Shown: positions 10,213 to 18,900, numbered from the stretch's first letter. The stretch is 64,000 nucleotides of DNA from Anaerolineaceae bacterium (GCA_030653365.1 JAURZL010000011.1:214842-278841); one strand, 5' to 3'. Notes: generated by a model not told the origin, from the letters alone. Translations and numbers: made by a program.

Positions 10213-10239
10213 TCTGGGTGGTCAAAATGACCACCCAGA
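10213..10239 (-). terminator. Intercistronic hairpin between binding protein and permease genes
   Basis: Perfect 12-bp inverted repeat, TCTGGGTGGTCA and its complement, with a 3-base loop, lying between the sugar-binding-protein gene and the first permease gene on the minus strand. There is only a short T-rich tract after it (ATTTTTGG), so it probably acts as a partial terminator or a 3'-end stabiliser that gives high binding-protein to permease ratios. Confidence 0.6.
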
Positions 10240-10255
10240 CATACTACAATAAAGA

Positions 10256-11662
10256 TTATTTTTTTGCTCCAGCGGCAATCAGACCATCATCAATTTCTTG
10301 TTGCATACGCTCGATTGCTTGATCAAGTGTTAATTCACCAACAAATACTTGCGATAGACGATCACGAATTGCATTGAAGACAATTGTGTTGTACATATAA
10401 GCTTGCATGGTGTAAGCCAGAGGATCTAATTTTCCAACCTGTGCAACAAATACATTCAAGGCATCTTTTGATTGCTGAACGTCGGTCTGGTACTCAACAC
10501 CTTTTCCAGCTAAACCAAGATGACCGGGGATGAATAATGTTTTGGCGGAAAATTCAGCCAGATTTTCTTCCTGAGCCAGGAAATCTAGCAACATAGCGAC
10601 TTCCTCAGGATGCTGTGTGGTTTTAATGCCGACCAAACCGGCTCCACCTGGCATACCTGTACAGGCTGCTGGACCACATGGGTTCGGGACAGCTTCCCAA
10701 TCAAATGCATCACCGATTTTTTCGTTAAATTGACCGATTTGCCATGATCCGGACATGTATAATACTGCCTGTCCATTGATGAAGAAATCGGCAGCGGGAA
10801 GGTAACCGGTTGCGCCGGCCCAAACATCCATAGGCATCGTGCCATCTGCATGCCAATCAATCATCAATTGAGACATCTTGCGAAAACCTTCATCATCCAT
10901 TACCGGAAAACCATCTTCACCAAGGAATTTCGCGCCATTGCTGATCAATGGACCAGCGAGTCGATGACCGGTTCGGTCCATCGTCATGGCAAAATCTGTT
11001 TCAGTGGCTTCAGCCACCTGGCGGGTAGCCTCAGCCCACTCTTCCCATGTAACCGATTCTGAAGCATCACTGGGTACTGCGACACCAGCCTGTTCGAAGA
11101 GGGTGCGGTTGATATACGGTCCGGTGACTGTTAATTGGGTCATCATACCGTAGATACCTTCTGTATCACCTGTTGGTCTCATCCAGGCCAGGAATGGGCC
11201 AAAATTTTCTTCCCAATAACCGGGATCAGCAACATAAGGTTTGATGTCCAAAAAGTATTTCGACAAAATACCAAATTGGGTCACACGGGCCAGGTCAGGG
11301 CCTTGTCCAGCTTCCAATTGAACCGGAAGTTGTTCCAGGATGACATTGTATGCCACATTGTCCAGCGTTACCTTTATGTTTGGATACTCTGCTTCAAATT
11401 TATCCAATAACGCCTGCATGGCAACATCTTCATTACCATCTGTGTACCAGGTCATGCGTAATTCAACGTCTTCCAAAGGTTCTGGTTCAGGTTCTTCAAC
11501 TACCACTGCAGTTGGTTCTGGTGCTTTGGTTGGTTCCGGAGCTTTTGTGGGTTGTTCTTCAACAACTGGTTCGGGAGTTGGCGCGGCGGGTGCACAGGAA
11601 GCAATTATCAATGCAACAACCATTAATGTTACTAACATTGTAAAAATATTCTTCTTCTTCAT
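10256..11662 (-). CDS. Sugar ABC transporter substrate-binding lipoprotein
   Basis: Extracytoplasmic solute-binding protein of the carbohydrate family 1 group, feeding the two permeases downstream. The N-terminus is a lipoprotein signal: KKKN, a hydrophobic stretch, then the lipobox IASC with the lipidated cysteine at residue 23, followed by a Pro/Glu/Thr-rich linker (about 24-60) that tethers the domain to the membrane. The mature domain shows the family pattern LRMTWYTDGNE and later YMSGSWQIGQF. 468 residues is normal with the linker. GGAAAGGAAATAAA precedes the ATG as ribosome binding site. It is the first and probably most highly expressed gene of the transport unit; the LacI-type regulator upstream is the likely controller. 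Confidence 0.93.
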   Translation of the reverse strand: MKKKNIFTMLVTLMVVALIIASCAPAAPTPEPVVEEQPTKAPEPTKAPEPTAVVVEEPEPEPLEDVELRMTWYTDGNEDVAMQALLDKFEAEYPNIKVTLDNVAYNVILEQLPVQLEAGQGPDLARVTQFGILSKYFLDIKPYVADPGYWEENFGPFLAWMRPTGDTEGIYGMMTQLTVTGPYINRTLFEQAGVAVPSDASESVTWEEWAEATRQVAEATETDFAMTMDRTGHRLAGPLISNGAKFLGEDGFPVMDDEGFRKMSQLMIDWHADGTMPMDVWAGATGYLPAADFFINGQAVLYMSGSWQIGQFNEKIGDAFDWEAVPNPCGPAACTGMPGGAGLVGIKTTQHPEEVAMLLDFLAQEENLAEFSAKTLFIPGHLGLAGKGVEYQTDVQQSKDALNVFVAQVGKLDPLAYTMQAYMYNTIVFNAIRDRLSQVFVGELTLDQAIERMQQEIDDGLIAAGAKK

Positions 11663-11768
11663 TTTATTTCCTTTCCTTTCTGATTTTTTATATTGGTTTT
11701 ACAGATTAAAAAAAGAAAAAAATTTTAAATTTCACCTCCTTTGTGAATAGGGAATTCTCCACTTTGGT

Positions 11769-12803
11769 TTATTTTGGACGAGTACAGGAGTCCCGGATTA
11801 TCAATTTTGATTTAAGTATGATCTGACATTCTTCAAAAAAAGGGTTTCGAATTTTTTCAACCAGCACCCGGACAGCCCAGGCACCTTCCTCATATCGTGG
11901 ATGTTGAATTGAGGTTATTGGGGGTATAAAATTTTTTGCTTGATCAGTGTCATCGAATGAAATTACAGAAAGTGTGTCAGGAATTTGATGTCCAGCCTGA
12001 ATAAAAACAGGTAGCGCTTCCATGGCAAATGTATCATTAACAAAAATAATGGCTGTGATCTCTGGACTGGTTCGCAATATCGTCTTTGCTGCCTCTTTGC
12101 CAGCACCTAATGAAACCCAACGATCGAGTGGTGTAATACCAGATGTCTGAAGAGCTTTTTGATAGCCCTGAATTCTCTGATTGGTATAACTATATAAGGG
12201 ATTTCCTCCAACAAAACCTATGGCTGTGTGGCCTAATTCGAGTAAATAATTCACGGCTTCCATTGTTATTTTAACCTCGTCACGACCCACTGCAGAAATG
12301 GATGGGTCTGATTTAGTTCGACTGACTATTACATAGGGGATTTGCTGACGAATGGCTTCCTCAAGAATCGGTTCTTCACTTCTTGCCCCGATTATCAAAA
12401 TCCCATCAGGTTGTAATGAAGGTTCTCTCAGGTATAAATTACTGACATGGGCAGGAGGAATCTTCCTTTCATTTATAGCAAGACGAAGCTGTGCATGATA
12501 CAGATCAGCTCCAAACTGAATACCAGCCAGAAGTTCTGAAAAGACCTGATTGGATCCAAGAATGGCAGGGTGAAAGACTACGAACGACAATGGCTTTTTG
12601 GTTACATAACGAGAATGATTAAAGAAAATGTTTTTTTCTAGGTAGTCAGCTGGATTATTTTCATTTTGTGAATTTAATTCCTGATATGCGTTTAGAACGA
12701 TCTGACGTGTTTTATCAGATACACCGGGTTTGTGATTCATTACCAAAGAGACGGTGCTTTTGGCAACACCTGCATGTTGTGCTATTTGACGAACTGTAGG
12801 CAT
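11769..12803 (-). CDS. LacI-family transcriptional regulator
   Basis: DNA-binding repressor of the LacI/GalR family, 344 residues from the chosen start. The N-terminal helix-turn-helix and hinge read PTVRQIAQHAGVAKSTVSLV followed by MNHKPGVSDKTR; the rest is a periplasmic-binding-protein-like sensor with GHTAIGFVGGN and SVISFDDTDQA. The reading frame extends 16 residues upstream, but family members begin at MxTxxDIA, so I start at the ATG at 12803. It lies directly upstream of the sugar importer and GH31 gene in the same direction, so its inducer is likely the transported sugar or a product of the hydrolase. AAACGAACG and AAACGATCG repeats just upstream of its own start (about 12838-12856) are possible operators for self-control. 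Confidence 0.9.
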   Translation of the reverse strand: MPTVRQIAQHAGVAKSTVSLVMNHKPGVSDKTRQIVLNAYQELNSQNENNPADYLEKNIFFNHSRYVTKKPLSFVVFHPAILGSNQVFSELLAGIQFGADLYHAQLRLAINERKIPPAHVSNLYLREPSLQPDGILIIGARSEEPILEEAIRQQIPYVIVSRTKSDPSISAVGRDEVKITMEAVNYLLELGHTAIGFVGGNPLYSYTNQRIQGYQKALQTSGITPLDRWVSLGAGKEAAKTILRTSPEITAIIFVNDTFAMEALPVFIQAGHQIPDTLSVISFDDTDQAKNFIPPITSIQHPRYEEGAWAVRVLVEKIRNPFFEECQIILKSKLIIRDSCTRPK

Positions 12804-12927
12804 TGTATTGTAACTTTCGTGGGGATTTATTACTATCAAACGAACGAACATAAAACGATCGAATTAATAATAGAATAGCAAATCTAAAAATGAAAGTCAA
12901 GAAAAAAAGGTGAGGAATTATTGAAAT

Positions 12928-12954
12928 GGAGAGATGATTTTTGGTCATCTCTCC
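12928..12954 (-). terminator. Hairpin after the 101-residue gene
   Basis: Perfect 10-bp inverted repeat GGAGAGATGA / TCATCTCTCC with a 7-base loop, immediately after the stop codon of the minus-strand gene at 12963-13268 and before lacI. The trailing T tract is weak (ATTTCAATAATT), so it may terminate only partly. Confidence 0.55.
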
Positions 12955-12962
12955 CTAAAAAG

Positions 12963-13268
12963 CTAATTAGTCTCGTCCTCTTCTTCTTTGAATAAATTGG
13001 GATACAACTCAGGATATTTTTCATTCAGTTCCATCCTCAAAGCATTGTAAAAATCCTCCCATTCCTGCTCTGCCATTTCACTGGCATGTTTACCTGTCTT
13101 TACCGAAATCGCAAATCCACTTCTTAATTCGATTGGGATACCATGTTTTTTCTCGGCTTGCATTCGGCGGACCATCGTATAGAGCCTGGAACTGCCTGTG
13201 AAGTGAACTAATGGGTATTTTTCCTGGATCATGTTCCAGATTTCTTCTAAATTATCATTTTCCTTCAT
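12963..13268 (-). CDS. Conserved-looking hypothetical protein under an S-box leader
   Basis: Small soluble protein of 101 residues that I do not recognise. It is mostly charged and predicted helical, with an acidic C-terminus (EEEDETN), a basic stretch MVRRMQAEKKHG near residue 30, and the pattern SGFAISVKTGKHASEMAEQEWEDFYNAL in two pieces around residues 45-75. No membrane segment, signal or metal motif is seen. AGGAG stands at good distance before the ATG, so translation is well supported. Its 5' leader, about 185 nt upstream, contains a SAM-I riboswitch with its terminator, so the gene should be expressed when S-adenosylmethionine is low. A hairpin follows it. Function unknown; a link to methionine or SAM metabolism is an inference from the riboswitch alone. 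Confidence 0.75.
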   Translation of the reverse strand: MKENDNLEEIWNMIQEKYPLVHFTGSSRLYTMVRRMQAEKKHGIPIELRSGFAISVKTGKHASEMAEQEWEDFYNALRMELNEKYPELYPNLFKEEEDETN

Positions 13269-13410
13269 CTTAAACTCCTATTTAATACAATTGTTTTTTC
13301 CAATTAACCAAGCTGAAGGTTTTTAGCTGGTCTTGTTCGACACTCATTAAGCATCTAAGACAGATTGCACAACAGGTAAATGAATTCCTTTCGGCCCTCC
13401 TCTCAGAAAT

Positions 13411-13434
13411 AAAAAACCCCACGCTGAGAGGGGC
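13411..13434 (-). terminator. S-box expression platform: terminator with competing antiterminator
   Basis: On the minus strand CCCC-TCTCAGCGT-GGGG is followed by TTTTTT, a short intrinsic terminator. Its 5' side CCTCTCA (13425-13431) can instead pair with TGAGAGG (13451-13457), which overlaps the 3' strand of aptamer stem P1. This is the usual S-box switch: SAM-bound P1 frees the terminator, while absence of SAM allows the antiterminator. A further 8-bp pairing, CCTCTCAG (13424-13431) with CTGAGAGG (13399-13406), is also possible. Confidence 0.75.
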
Positions 13435-13452
13435 AATGAAAAAATGCTCGCC

Positions 13453-13552
13453 TCTCATCTTTCAGAATTTCCGCCGGATTTGGCACCTTACAGATTTACT
13501 GCAGGTTGTCGAGGTTTCAAAGGGCCGGTCCCTCCACCTCTCTCGATAAGTG
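13453..13552 (-). ncRNA. SAM-I (S-box) riboswitch aptamer
   Basis: Read on the minus strand, the segment carries the S-box core in order: CTTATCGAGAGAGG, GGAGGGACCGGCCC, TTTGAAACCTCGACAACC, GGTGCCAAATCC and CTGAAAGATGAG. CTTATC (13545-13550) pairs with GATGAG (13454-13459) to form P1 with one G-U pair. These conserved blocks are diagnostic for the S-adenosylmethionine-sensing SAM-I class. The aptamer is followed by a terminator/antiterminator pair and then, about 185 nt later, by the gene for an unknown 101-residue protein. No methionine biosynthesis gene is present nearby on this strand. Confidence 0.93.
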
Positions 13553-13625
13553 CACCGCTGGGGCTATTAAATTGTTGATTTCATTATAAACCAAATTGAG
13601 AAACTTTGTAATTTAGGAAGAATTA

Positions 13626-13915
13626 AAAAAAGACACTCGATTTCTCAAGCGTCTCTTGTGGGCATGGAAAAACTACCTCCTGTAACCTAATGGTTGCGGG
13701 GTCTTCGAAAACCCACGACCTTTGCTCAGCATCCCTCAATGGGACAGGATGTGAAACAGCTAAAAAAAAGACACCCTTTGCAGGATGTCTCTTTGTGGGC
13801 ACGGAGGGACTCGTCCCATGGACCTTTGCTCAGTACCCCTTCAAGGCATAAACATCCCTCAATGGGGCAGGATGTGAAACAAAGTAAAAGAAAAAGACAC
13901 CCTTTGTAGGATGTC
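13626..13915 (-). repeat. Decayed tandem copies of the tRNA-Val 3' end plus terminator
   Basis: Downstream of tRNA-Val on the minus strand the tRNA 3' end and its terminator recur twice in degenerate form. The segment TCCCTCCGTGCCCACAA followed by an AGACATCC..GGGTGTCT hairpin and a T run is seen at about 13773-13815 and, more decayed, at about 13626-13670. Between copies, a TTTCACATCCTGyCCCATTGAGGGATG segment recurs (about 13733-13760 and 13850-13880). No complete second tRNA can be folded. The plus-strand reading frame across this repeat is not a gene. Confidence 0.7.
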
Positions 13916-13916
13916 T
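13884..13916 (-). terminator. Terminator of tRNA-Val
   Basis: Just beyond the tRNA 3' end on the minus strand, AGACATCCT and AGGGTGTCT form an imperfect hairpin followed by TTTTTCTTTT, a standard intrinsic terminator. Confidence 0.75.
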
Positions 13917-13921
13917 TCTTG

Positions 13922-13995
<74 letters not shown>

Positions 13996-14108
13996 TTGGT
14001 GACGGTGATTATAGCAAATTGCACCTGGATTGGCAAGGGAAGCGAAAGCCGATCCCAATTATTCAAGTTTAAATAGGAAGAAACAGCCTTCAGACGCCTG
14101 TGATGGGG

Positions 14109-14114
14109 TATAAT
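14109..14114 (+). promoter_or_regulatory. Candidate -10 element for gyrA
   Basis: TATAAT lies 70 bp before the gyrA start codon in the only clear leader region. I do not see a good -35 hexamer at the expected distance, so this is tentative. Confidence 0.35.
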
Positions 14115-14183
14115 TAGGGTTTAGGGAAGTGATTAAATAACGAAATTTCCAGCAAAAAATCGCTGGTTGGAGGAAGCTCGTAC

Positions 14184-16679
14184 ATGGATATAGGCAATAT
14201 TAAAATAGTGGACATTGACGGTGAAATGCGTTCTGCTTACTTAGATTATGCGATGAGCGTGATTGTAGCGCGTGCATTACCCGACGCCAGAGACGGTTTA
14301 AAACCTGTACATCGCCGAATACTTTATGCCATGCATGATATGGGCATTCGTTCAAATACATCCTACAAAAAATCTGCCCGTATTGTGGGGGAAGTGCTGG
14401 GTAAGTACCATCCGCATGGTGATCTTTCTGTATACGATGCCATGTCGCGTATGGCTCAGGATTTCTCCATGCGCTACATGTTGGTGGATGGACAGGGAAA
14501 CTTTGGTTCCATCGACGGTGATTCACCGGCAGCCATGCGATATACCGAAGCAAGGCTATCTTCCATGGCGGAGGATATGCTTTCGGATATTGCGAAAAAC
14601 ACGATCGATTTTACGGATAATTTTGATGCTTCGTTAAAAGAGCCGCTGGTCTTACCGGCGCGTTTACCGAACCTTCTTCTGAATGGTTCTTCCGGTATCG
14701 CGGTTGGGATGGCAACCAATATTCCGCCGCACAATTTACGCGAACTGGTAGCCGCCATCAACCATTTGATTGATCATTATGAAAATCTGGAAGATGTCAG
14801 TGTTGAAGACTTAATCAAATTTCTGCCCGGTCCGGATTTTCCAACCGGTGGTTTAATTATCGGTCAGGATTCCATTCGGCAGGCATATTCTACCGGACGC
14901 GGCCGCCTGGTGGTGCGTGGGAAAGCGGAAATTGAAGAATTTAAACAAGGACGGCATGCGGTCATCATTACCGAAATTCCTTATCAGGTGAACAAAACCA
15001 CCATGCTGGAAAGAATCGCTGCATTGGTGCGCGAAGGGCGTCTGGATATGATCTCCGACATGCGCGATGAGTCAGACCGAAAAGGCATGCGAATCGTTGT
15101 CGAGCTAAAACGGGGGGCTCAGCCACAGCGTGTCCTGAACCAGCTGTATAAATATACTCAATTGCAATCCACCTTTGGGGTCAACATGCTGTCATTGATA
15201 AACGGAGAGCCACGCAGCCTTCCATTAAGACGCATGTTACAGATTTTCGTCGAACACCGTCGCGAAGTCATCACCCGTCGTACCCAATTCGATTTGGATA
15301 AAGCCAAGCATCGAGCGCATGTATTGGAAGGCTTGTTGATTGCATTGGCTAATCTGGATGATGTCATCAATACCATCCGGCAAGCACCTGATGCGGAAGT
15401 TGCCAAAGTAAACTTGATTTCACGTTTCAACCTGACGGAAATTCAAGCCCAGGCAATTCTGGACCTGCAATTACGCCGTCTGGCTGCACTCGAACGTCAG
15501 AAGATTGAAGATGAACACAAAGAAATTCTCACGACCATCGCTTATCTTGAGGATTTATTAGCCAATCCACAAAAAATTCTGTCATTAATCAAAGATGATC
15601 TGACGGAGATGTCGAATAAATATGGCGATGAGCGCCGCACCATTATCAGTTTTGATGCGAAAGAAGAATTCTCGGAATCTGAATTGGTGAAAGATGAAGC
15701 GGTATTAATCTCGGTGACTGAGAAGGGCTATATCAAGCGCACGCGTGTCAATTTATTCCGCACACAGGGGCGTGGCGGTCGCGGGGTGATTGGTCAATCC
15801 ATGCGCGATGAAGATGAAGTCATGTTATTGATTCCAGCGCGGACACTGAATACCGTTCTGTTCTTCTCAGACCGGGGAAAAGTCTATTCTGAAAAAGTTT
15901 ATAATCTGCCGGAAGCCGGCCGTACTGATAAAGGCATTTCGATCATGAATGTGTTGGCTTTCAATCCAGGTGAGCGTGTTACGGCAGCTGTACCGGTTCC
16001 GGATTTTGAAGAGGCGGAATATTGCACCATGGCAACGGAAAAAGGCAAGATCAAACGTGTGCAGCTTTCTGAATTTGCCAATGTTCGTCCTTCGGGATTA
16101 ATTGCCATGAGTCTGCATAAAAATGACAAATTGGGTTGGGTTCACCTGACCAGTGGCAAGGATGAAGTCATGCTGGTGACCGCTTATGGACGGGCTTTAC
16201 GCATGGATGAGAGTGAAATCCGTTGTATGGGCAGACCGGCTGGTGGCGTGACTGGCATTCGTATGGATGTCAAAGACAGAGTTATTGGCATGGACGTGTT
16301 GGAGCCGGATGCTGAATTGATGGTAATTACCGATAAAGGCTATGGAAAACGAACACCACTGGCACAATATAATCCTAAGAGCCGAGGTTCGAAAGGTGTA
16401 TCCACCATCGATAAACACAATCTCGAGAAAAGCGGGTTGATCTCGACTGCCAGAATTGTCAAACTGGATGATGAGGTTACTTTAATCTCAACCAACGGGG
16501 TAATGATTCGCATGTATGTGCGTGATATCTCGCAGATGGGTCGCTCAACGCGCGGTGTGCGTGTAATGGATATTGGCGAAGGTGATAGTGTCGCATCCAT
16601 GGCAAGAATTAGCGCAGAGATATTGGCTGGTGAAGGTGAGACTCAGCCTCCGGAAATAGATAGTAGTGAAAAGGGTTAG
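14184..16679 (+). CDS. gyrA: DNA gyrase subunit A
   Basis: Breakage-reunion subunit of DNA gyrase, which with GyrB introduces negative supercoils. The N-terminal winged-helix region ends in the catalytic tyrosine Y120 (AAMRYTE). The quinolone-resistance region reads [12 protein letters not shown], with L81 and D85 at the positions of E. coli S83 and D87. The GyrA box QGRGGRG begins at residue 528 and, with the beta-pinwheel repeats after it, marks this as GyrA and not ParC. The C-terminus is a short acidic tail. GGAGGA stands 9 bases before the ATG. 831 residues is full length. It is transcribed alone, from a leader next to tRNA-Val, and is followed by a strong hairpin at 16730-16776. The leucine at position 81 is discussed in the findings. 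Confidence 0.97.
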   Translation: MDIGNIKIVDIDGEMRSAYLDYAMSVIVARALPDARDGLKPVHRRILYAMHDMGIRSNTSYKKSARIVGEVLGKYHPHGDLSVYDAMSRMAQDFSMRYMLVDGQGNFGSIDGDSPAAMRYTEARLSSMAEDMLSDIAKNTIDFTDNFDASLKEPLVLPARLPNLLLNGSSGIAVGMATNIPPHNLRELVAAINHLIDHYENLEDVSVEDLIKFLPGPDFPTGGLIIGQDSIRQAYSTGRGRLVVRGKAEIEEFKQGRHAVIITEIPYQVNKTTMLERIAALVREGRLDMISDMRDESDRKGMRIVVELKRGAQPQRVLNQLYKYTQLQSTFGVNMLSLINGEPRSLPLRRMLQIFVEHRREVITRRTQFDLDKAKHRAHVLEGLLIALANLDDVINTIRQAPDAEVAKVNLISRFNLTEIQAQAILDLQLRRLAALERQKIEDEHKEILTTIAYLEDLLANPQKILSLIKDDLTEMSNKYGDERRTIISFDAKEEFSESELVKDEAVLISVTEKGYIKRTRVNLFRTQGRGGRGVIGQSMRDEDEVMLLIPARTLNTVLFFSDRGKVYSEKVYNLPEAGRTDKGISIMNVLAFNPGERVTAAVPVPDFEEAEYCTMATEKGKIKRVQLSEFANVRPSGLIAMSLHKNDKLGWVHLTSGKDEVMLVTAYGRALRMDESEIRCMGRPAGGVTGIRMDVKDRVIGMDVLEPDAELMVITDKGYGKRTPLAQYNPKSRGSKGVSTIDKHNLEKSGLISTARIVKLDDEVTLISTNGVMIRMYVRDISQMGRSTRGVRVMDIGEGDSVASMARISAEILAGEGETQPPEIDSSEKG

Positions 16680-16695
16680 AGGATAATTGGGATCA

Positions 16696-16715
16696 CCTGT
16701 GGTTCAAACCACAGT
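16696..16715 (+). repeat. Short hairpin after gyrA
   Basis: CTGTGGTT and AACCACAG form an 8-bp stem around a 2-3 base loop, just after the gyrA stop codon. No T run follows; it may be part of the gyrA 3' end structure together with the larger hairpin downstream. Confidence 0.45.
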
Positions 16716-16729
16716 CTCATGAAGTACGA

Positions 16730-16776
16730 AACCAGCTGAAGCAGGTTGGTAATTTGTTAACCTGCTTTAGCTGGTT
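16730..16776 (+). terminator. Long hairpin terminator after gyrA
   Basis: An 18-bp inverted repeat, AACCAGCTGAAGCAGGTT at 16730-16747 and its near-complement at 16759-16776 with one mismatch, an 11-base loop and TTTTGATTTTG after it. Position and shape fit the gyrA transcription terminator. Confidence 0.75.
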
Positions 16777-16796
16777 TTGATTTTGGCAGACATGGA

Positions 16797-16871
16797 TTTC
16801 AATCCATGGCGGAGACCAATCAATAATCAACCATGAATTGCTAATCATTTCCATGGCGGAGACCAATCCGT
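16797..16871. repeat. Direct repeat between gyrA and the small membrane protein gene
   Basis: TCCATGGCGGAGACCAATC occurs twice, at about 16802-16821 and 16850-16869. The first copy overlaps an inverted repeat CATGGATT / AATCCATG (about 16790-16807). I see no gene in this 370-bp gap; the repeats are unexplained. Confidence 0.5.
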
Positions 16872-16908
16872 AAAGATCCATTTTGAGAAACTCAGTAGAA
16901 GAAAAAAT

Positions 16909-16938
16909 GAAAAATGCCTGTTCGTCAGGCATTTTTTT
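16909..16938. terminator. Terminator hairpin
   Basis: AATGCCTG and CAGGCATT form an 8-bp stem with a TTCGT loop, followed by a run of T on the plus strand and A-rich sequence on the other side. It can serve both strands, most plausibly ending the birA transcription unit that arrives from the right. Confidence 0.65.
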
Positions 16939-17052
16939 ATTGATTAAATAGCTATTGGTCCAATAATGATGTTAGTGAAACCTTATCATGGTTTAACTAT
17001 ATTATGTTTGACTCAAAGTTGTGCTGAACCAGTGTTTTTGGTTGAGCCATCT

Positions 17053-17262
17053 TTATGGTAGTACCATCTTCCCGGAAACTAACAGAAACAGTGTTCCCAG
17101 GACAACAACCAGAATCAACACCAGAAAAGCAAGAATAAAGCGCTGAGCAGCGGTCATGCCCATGAAACGTCTTTCCCTTCGTGGGATTAAACCCTCCCTT
17201 TCAAATGTCGTTTCTTCTTCCAAAAAAGATGCTTCGGCTGAATTTCTTAAATCATCTAACAT
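17053..17262 (-). CDS. Small single-span membrane protein
   Basis: Protein of 69 residues that I do not recognise. Residues 1-40 are charged and probably cytoplasmic (EEETTFEREGLIPRRERRF), and residues about 41-63 form one hydrophobic span (FILAFLVLILVVVLGTLFLLV). GAGAGG, overlapping the birA stop codon, stands at the right distance before the ATG, so it is very likely translated together with birA; the two genes are 9 bp apart on the minus strand. No function can be inferred beyond membrane location. Confidence 0.7.
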   Translation of the reverse strand: MLDDLRNSAEASFLEEETTFEREGLIPRRERRFMGMTAAQRFILAFLVLILVVVLGTLFLLVSGKMVLP

Positions 17263-17271
17263 GGGATCCTC

Positions 17272-18069
17272 TCATTTTTCTGGTCCAGCAGGACGAAGAT
17301 GAACATCGCCTGCTGTGACGCTATGTTTTTGATTATTTTCTGTTAATATTTCCAGATCTCCATTGGATGTCAGACCGATGAGTGTTCCAACGATCTGATC
17401 CGTTCCATCCATTTGCTTAATATATACTTTTTCCCCACGAAATGCCAGTGTTTTTTGCCATTGATTCAAAAATTCTGGCGAGTCCATTTGATATCTCCAG
17501 AATATAAAGGATTGGATTAATGCTTTTAACAAATCAAAACGGTTAATCGGGAAGGAACAGTGATCCTGCAGACAAGTCGCTGGAAATTGCACTAGTTCCT
17601 TTGGAGGAATGGATTGAGCGTAAACATTAATTCCGATGCCAACAACCAATCCCAGTAGTTGTTCACCATTCCAAACGGATTCAGTAAGTATGCCGGACGT
17701 CTTGTTGCGTTGGATCAGTACGTCGTTTGGCCACTTAATTTGTGCTTCGATTTGAAGATGTTGATTGAGAACATCCACCAGAGCGATGCCTGCCAATGGA
17801 GAAAATAATGTGAGGTGTTCTCTTTCGTTCGTTTCAGGTTTGACAATTATTGAAACGGCAATTGCACTGCCAGCCTGCGTCACCCAGGGACGTTCGAAGC
17901 GGCCTCGGCCAGCACTTTGATGATCCGCAAAAACGACTGCCCCATCTGGTGCATCTTGTTCAAGCCACTCCAGGGCGAGCTGATTGGTGGAACCAACGCT
18001 GGCATAATACCTGAATTGTGGCACGTTGGTCTGCTGGATGGCATTGATAAATTCTTGCGGGATCGTCAT
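17272..18069 (-). CDS. birA: Biotin--[acetyl-CoA-carboxylase] ligase
   Basis: Activates biotin with ATP and attaches it to a lysine of the biotin carboxyl carrier protein. The biotin/adenylate loop GRGRFERPW is at residues 54-62 and KWPNDV at 112-117, with the catalytic-lobe segment KTSGILTE after it; a C-terminal SH3-like domain ends the chain. The N-terminal DNA-binding domain of E. coli BirA is absent, so this is a mono-functional (class I) ligase without a repressor role. 265 residues fits that class. It is transcribed on the minus strand with a small membrane protein gene just after it. Confidence 0.94.
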   Translation of the reverse strand: MTIPQEFINAIQQTNVPQFRYYASVGSTNQLALEWLEQDAPDGAVVFADHQSAGRGRFERPWVTQAGSAIAVSIIVKPETNEREHLTLFSPLAGIALVDVLNQHLQIEAQIKWPNDVLIQRNKTSGILTESVWNGEQLLGLVVGIGINVYAQSIPPKELVQFPATCLQDHCSFPINRFDLLKALIQSFIFWRYQMDSPEFLNQWQKTLAFRGEKVYIKQMDGTDQIVGTLIGLTSNGDLEILTENNQKHSVTAGDVHLRPAGPEK

Positions 18070-18121
18070 GCATTGATTGTACCGTATAACTTTTTACCAA
18101 CCTTGTGGTTGGATAGGAAAT

Positions 18122-18169
18122 TTATAAAAAATCAAAAACAGGAGTCTCAGCGAAATGCCGGGACTCCTG
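18122..18169 (-). terminator. Terminator of hsp20
   Basis: On the minus strand CAGGAGTC and GACTCCTG pair around a 15-base loop (18139-18169) and are followed by TTTTTGATTTTTT. It sits between hsp20 and birA and would end the hsp20 transcript. Confidence 0.8.
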
Positions 18170-18190
18170 GTATTGTAGAGAATTTCAAAA

Positions 18191-18607
18191 TTAATTGTTT
18201 GAGATTTTTATTTTCCGTGGTTTCGCCAGTTCAGATTTGGGTAATCGCAAGGTGAGAACGCCATTTTTTAATTCTGCTTCCACCTTTTCGGTGTCTACAT
18301 CATCTGGCAATTCGATCGAGCGTTGGAAGATACCTGCTGGCCGTTCTTTCAAAAGATAGCGGACATTTTCAGGTTGTTCGGTTTTAATTTCGCCCTTTAT
18401 CGTGACGATATTGCTTTCGATCTGAATATCCAGATCATCGGTAGCAACACCTGGTAAAAAGGCTTCCAATAGATAGTCATCTGCTTCAACGCGGATGTCT
18501 ATTGGGAAGATTACTTTTGGTTCTTCATTGTTGTTTTGATTGACTGCATCCCATAAATTACGGCGGGAGATTGAACGGTTAGGGTTTCTAACATAAAGAG
18601 TGTGCAT
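18191..18607 (-). CDS. Hsp20 / alpha-crystallin family small heat-shock protein
   Basis: ATP-independent holdase chaperone that binds unfolding proteins in the cytoplasm and forms oligomers. The alpha-crystallin domain covers about residues 33-130: it opens with PIDIRVEADDYLLEAFLPGV, carries RSIELPDDVD, and closes with the family motif LKNGVLTLRLPK; the C-terminal IKI tripeptide is the I-x-I motif that binds neighbouring subunits. GGAGG precedes the ATG. 138 residues is normal. Flanked by a terminator on one side and, upstream, by a 15-bp perfect palindrome (18641-18655) that could be an operator. Confidence 0.94.
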   Translation of the reverse strand: MHTLYVRNPNRSISRRNLWDAVNQNNNEEPKVIFPIDIRVEADDYLLEAFLPGVATDDLDIQIESNIVTIKGEIKTEQPENVRYLLKERPAGIFQRSIELPDDVDTEKVEAELKNGVLTLRLPKSELAKPRKIKISNN

Positions 18608-18640
18608 TTCTATTCCTCCAATTTTTGTTTGTATTATTCA

Positions 18641-18655
18641 ATAAGATAATCTTAT
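18641..18655. promoter_or_regulatory. Palindrome upstream of hsp20, putative operator
   Basis: ATAAGATAATCTTAT is a perfect 15-bp palindrome 34 bp before the hsp20 start codon, in the promoter zone. It does not match the CIRCE element. It is a plausible binding site for a heat-shock regulator; no regulator gene is adjacent. Confidence 0.45.
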
Positions 18656-18900
18656 CTCTTGCATATATATTTTTTGAAAGAGAAATATAAAAGTTTTATA
18701 AAAGATTTCATCATCTCTCATCAAGGCTGACAGGCTGATTTTGGCGGATATCACCACATTTGCACCTGCTACAGCTGTTTTATTTAGAAGAAACAAAAAC
18801 TCTAACAAAAATTTAAGAATTCTTTCATGGACATTTCCATATTTCGCGGTAAAATGGTCTCAGATTTGTCCTCGGCATTTGTGACGAATCAGGGAGTTTT

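Noticed and set aside
11663..11768. Small gene behind the AAAGGAGGTGA sequence upstream of the sugar-binding protein
   Set aside because: The sequence is a strong ribosome-binding-site look-alike but no start codon and reading frame follow it.
13694..13909. 71-residue plus-strand frame across the tRNA-Val region
   Set aside because: It is made of the decayed tRNA and terminator repeats read on the wrong strand.
13626..13920. CRISPR-like spaced repeats
   Set aside because: Only three degenerate units, unequal spacing, and clear origin from a tRNA 3' end; no cas genes in the window.
16699..16712. GGTTCAAACC as a tRNA T arm after gyrA
   Set aside because: No acceptor or anticodon arms can be folded around it; it is a simple hairpin.
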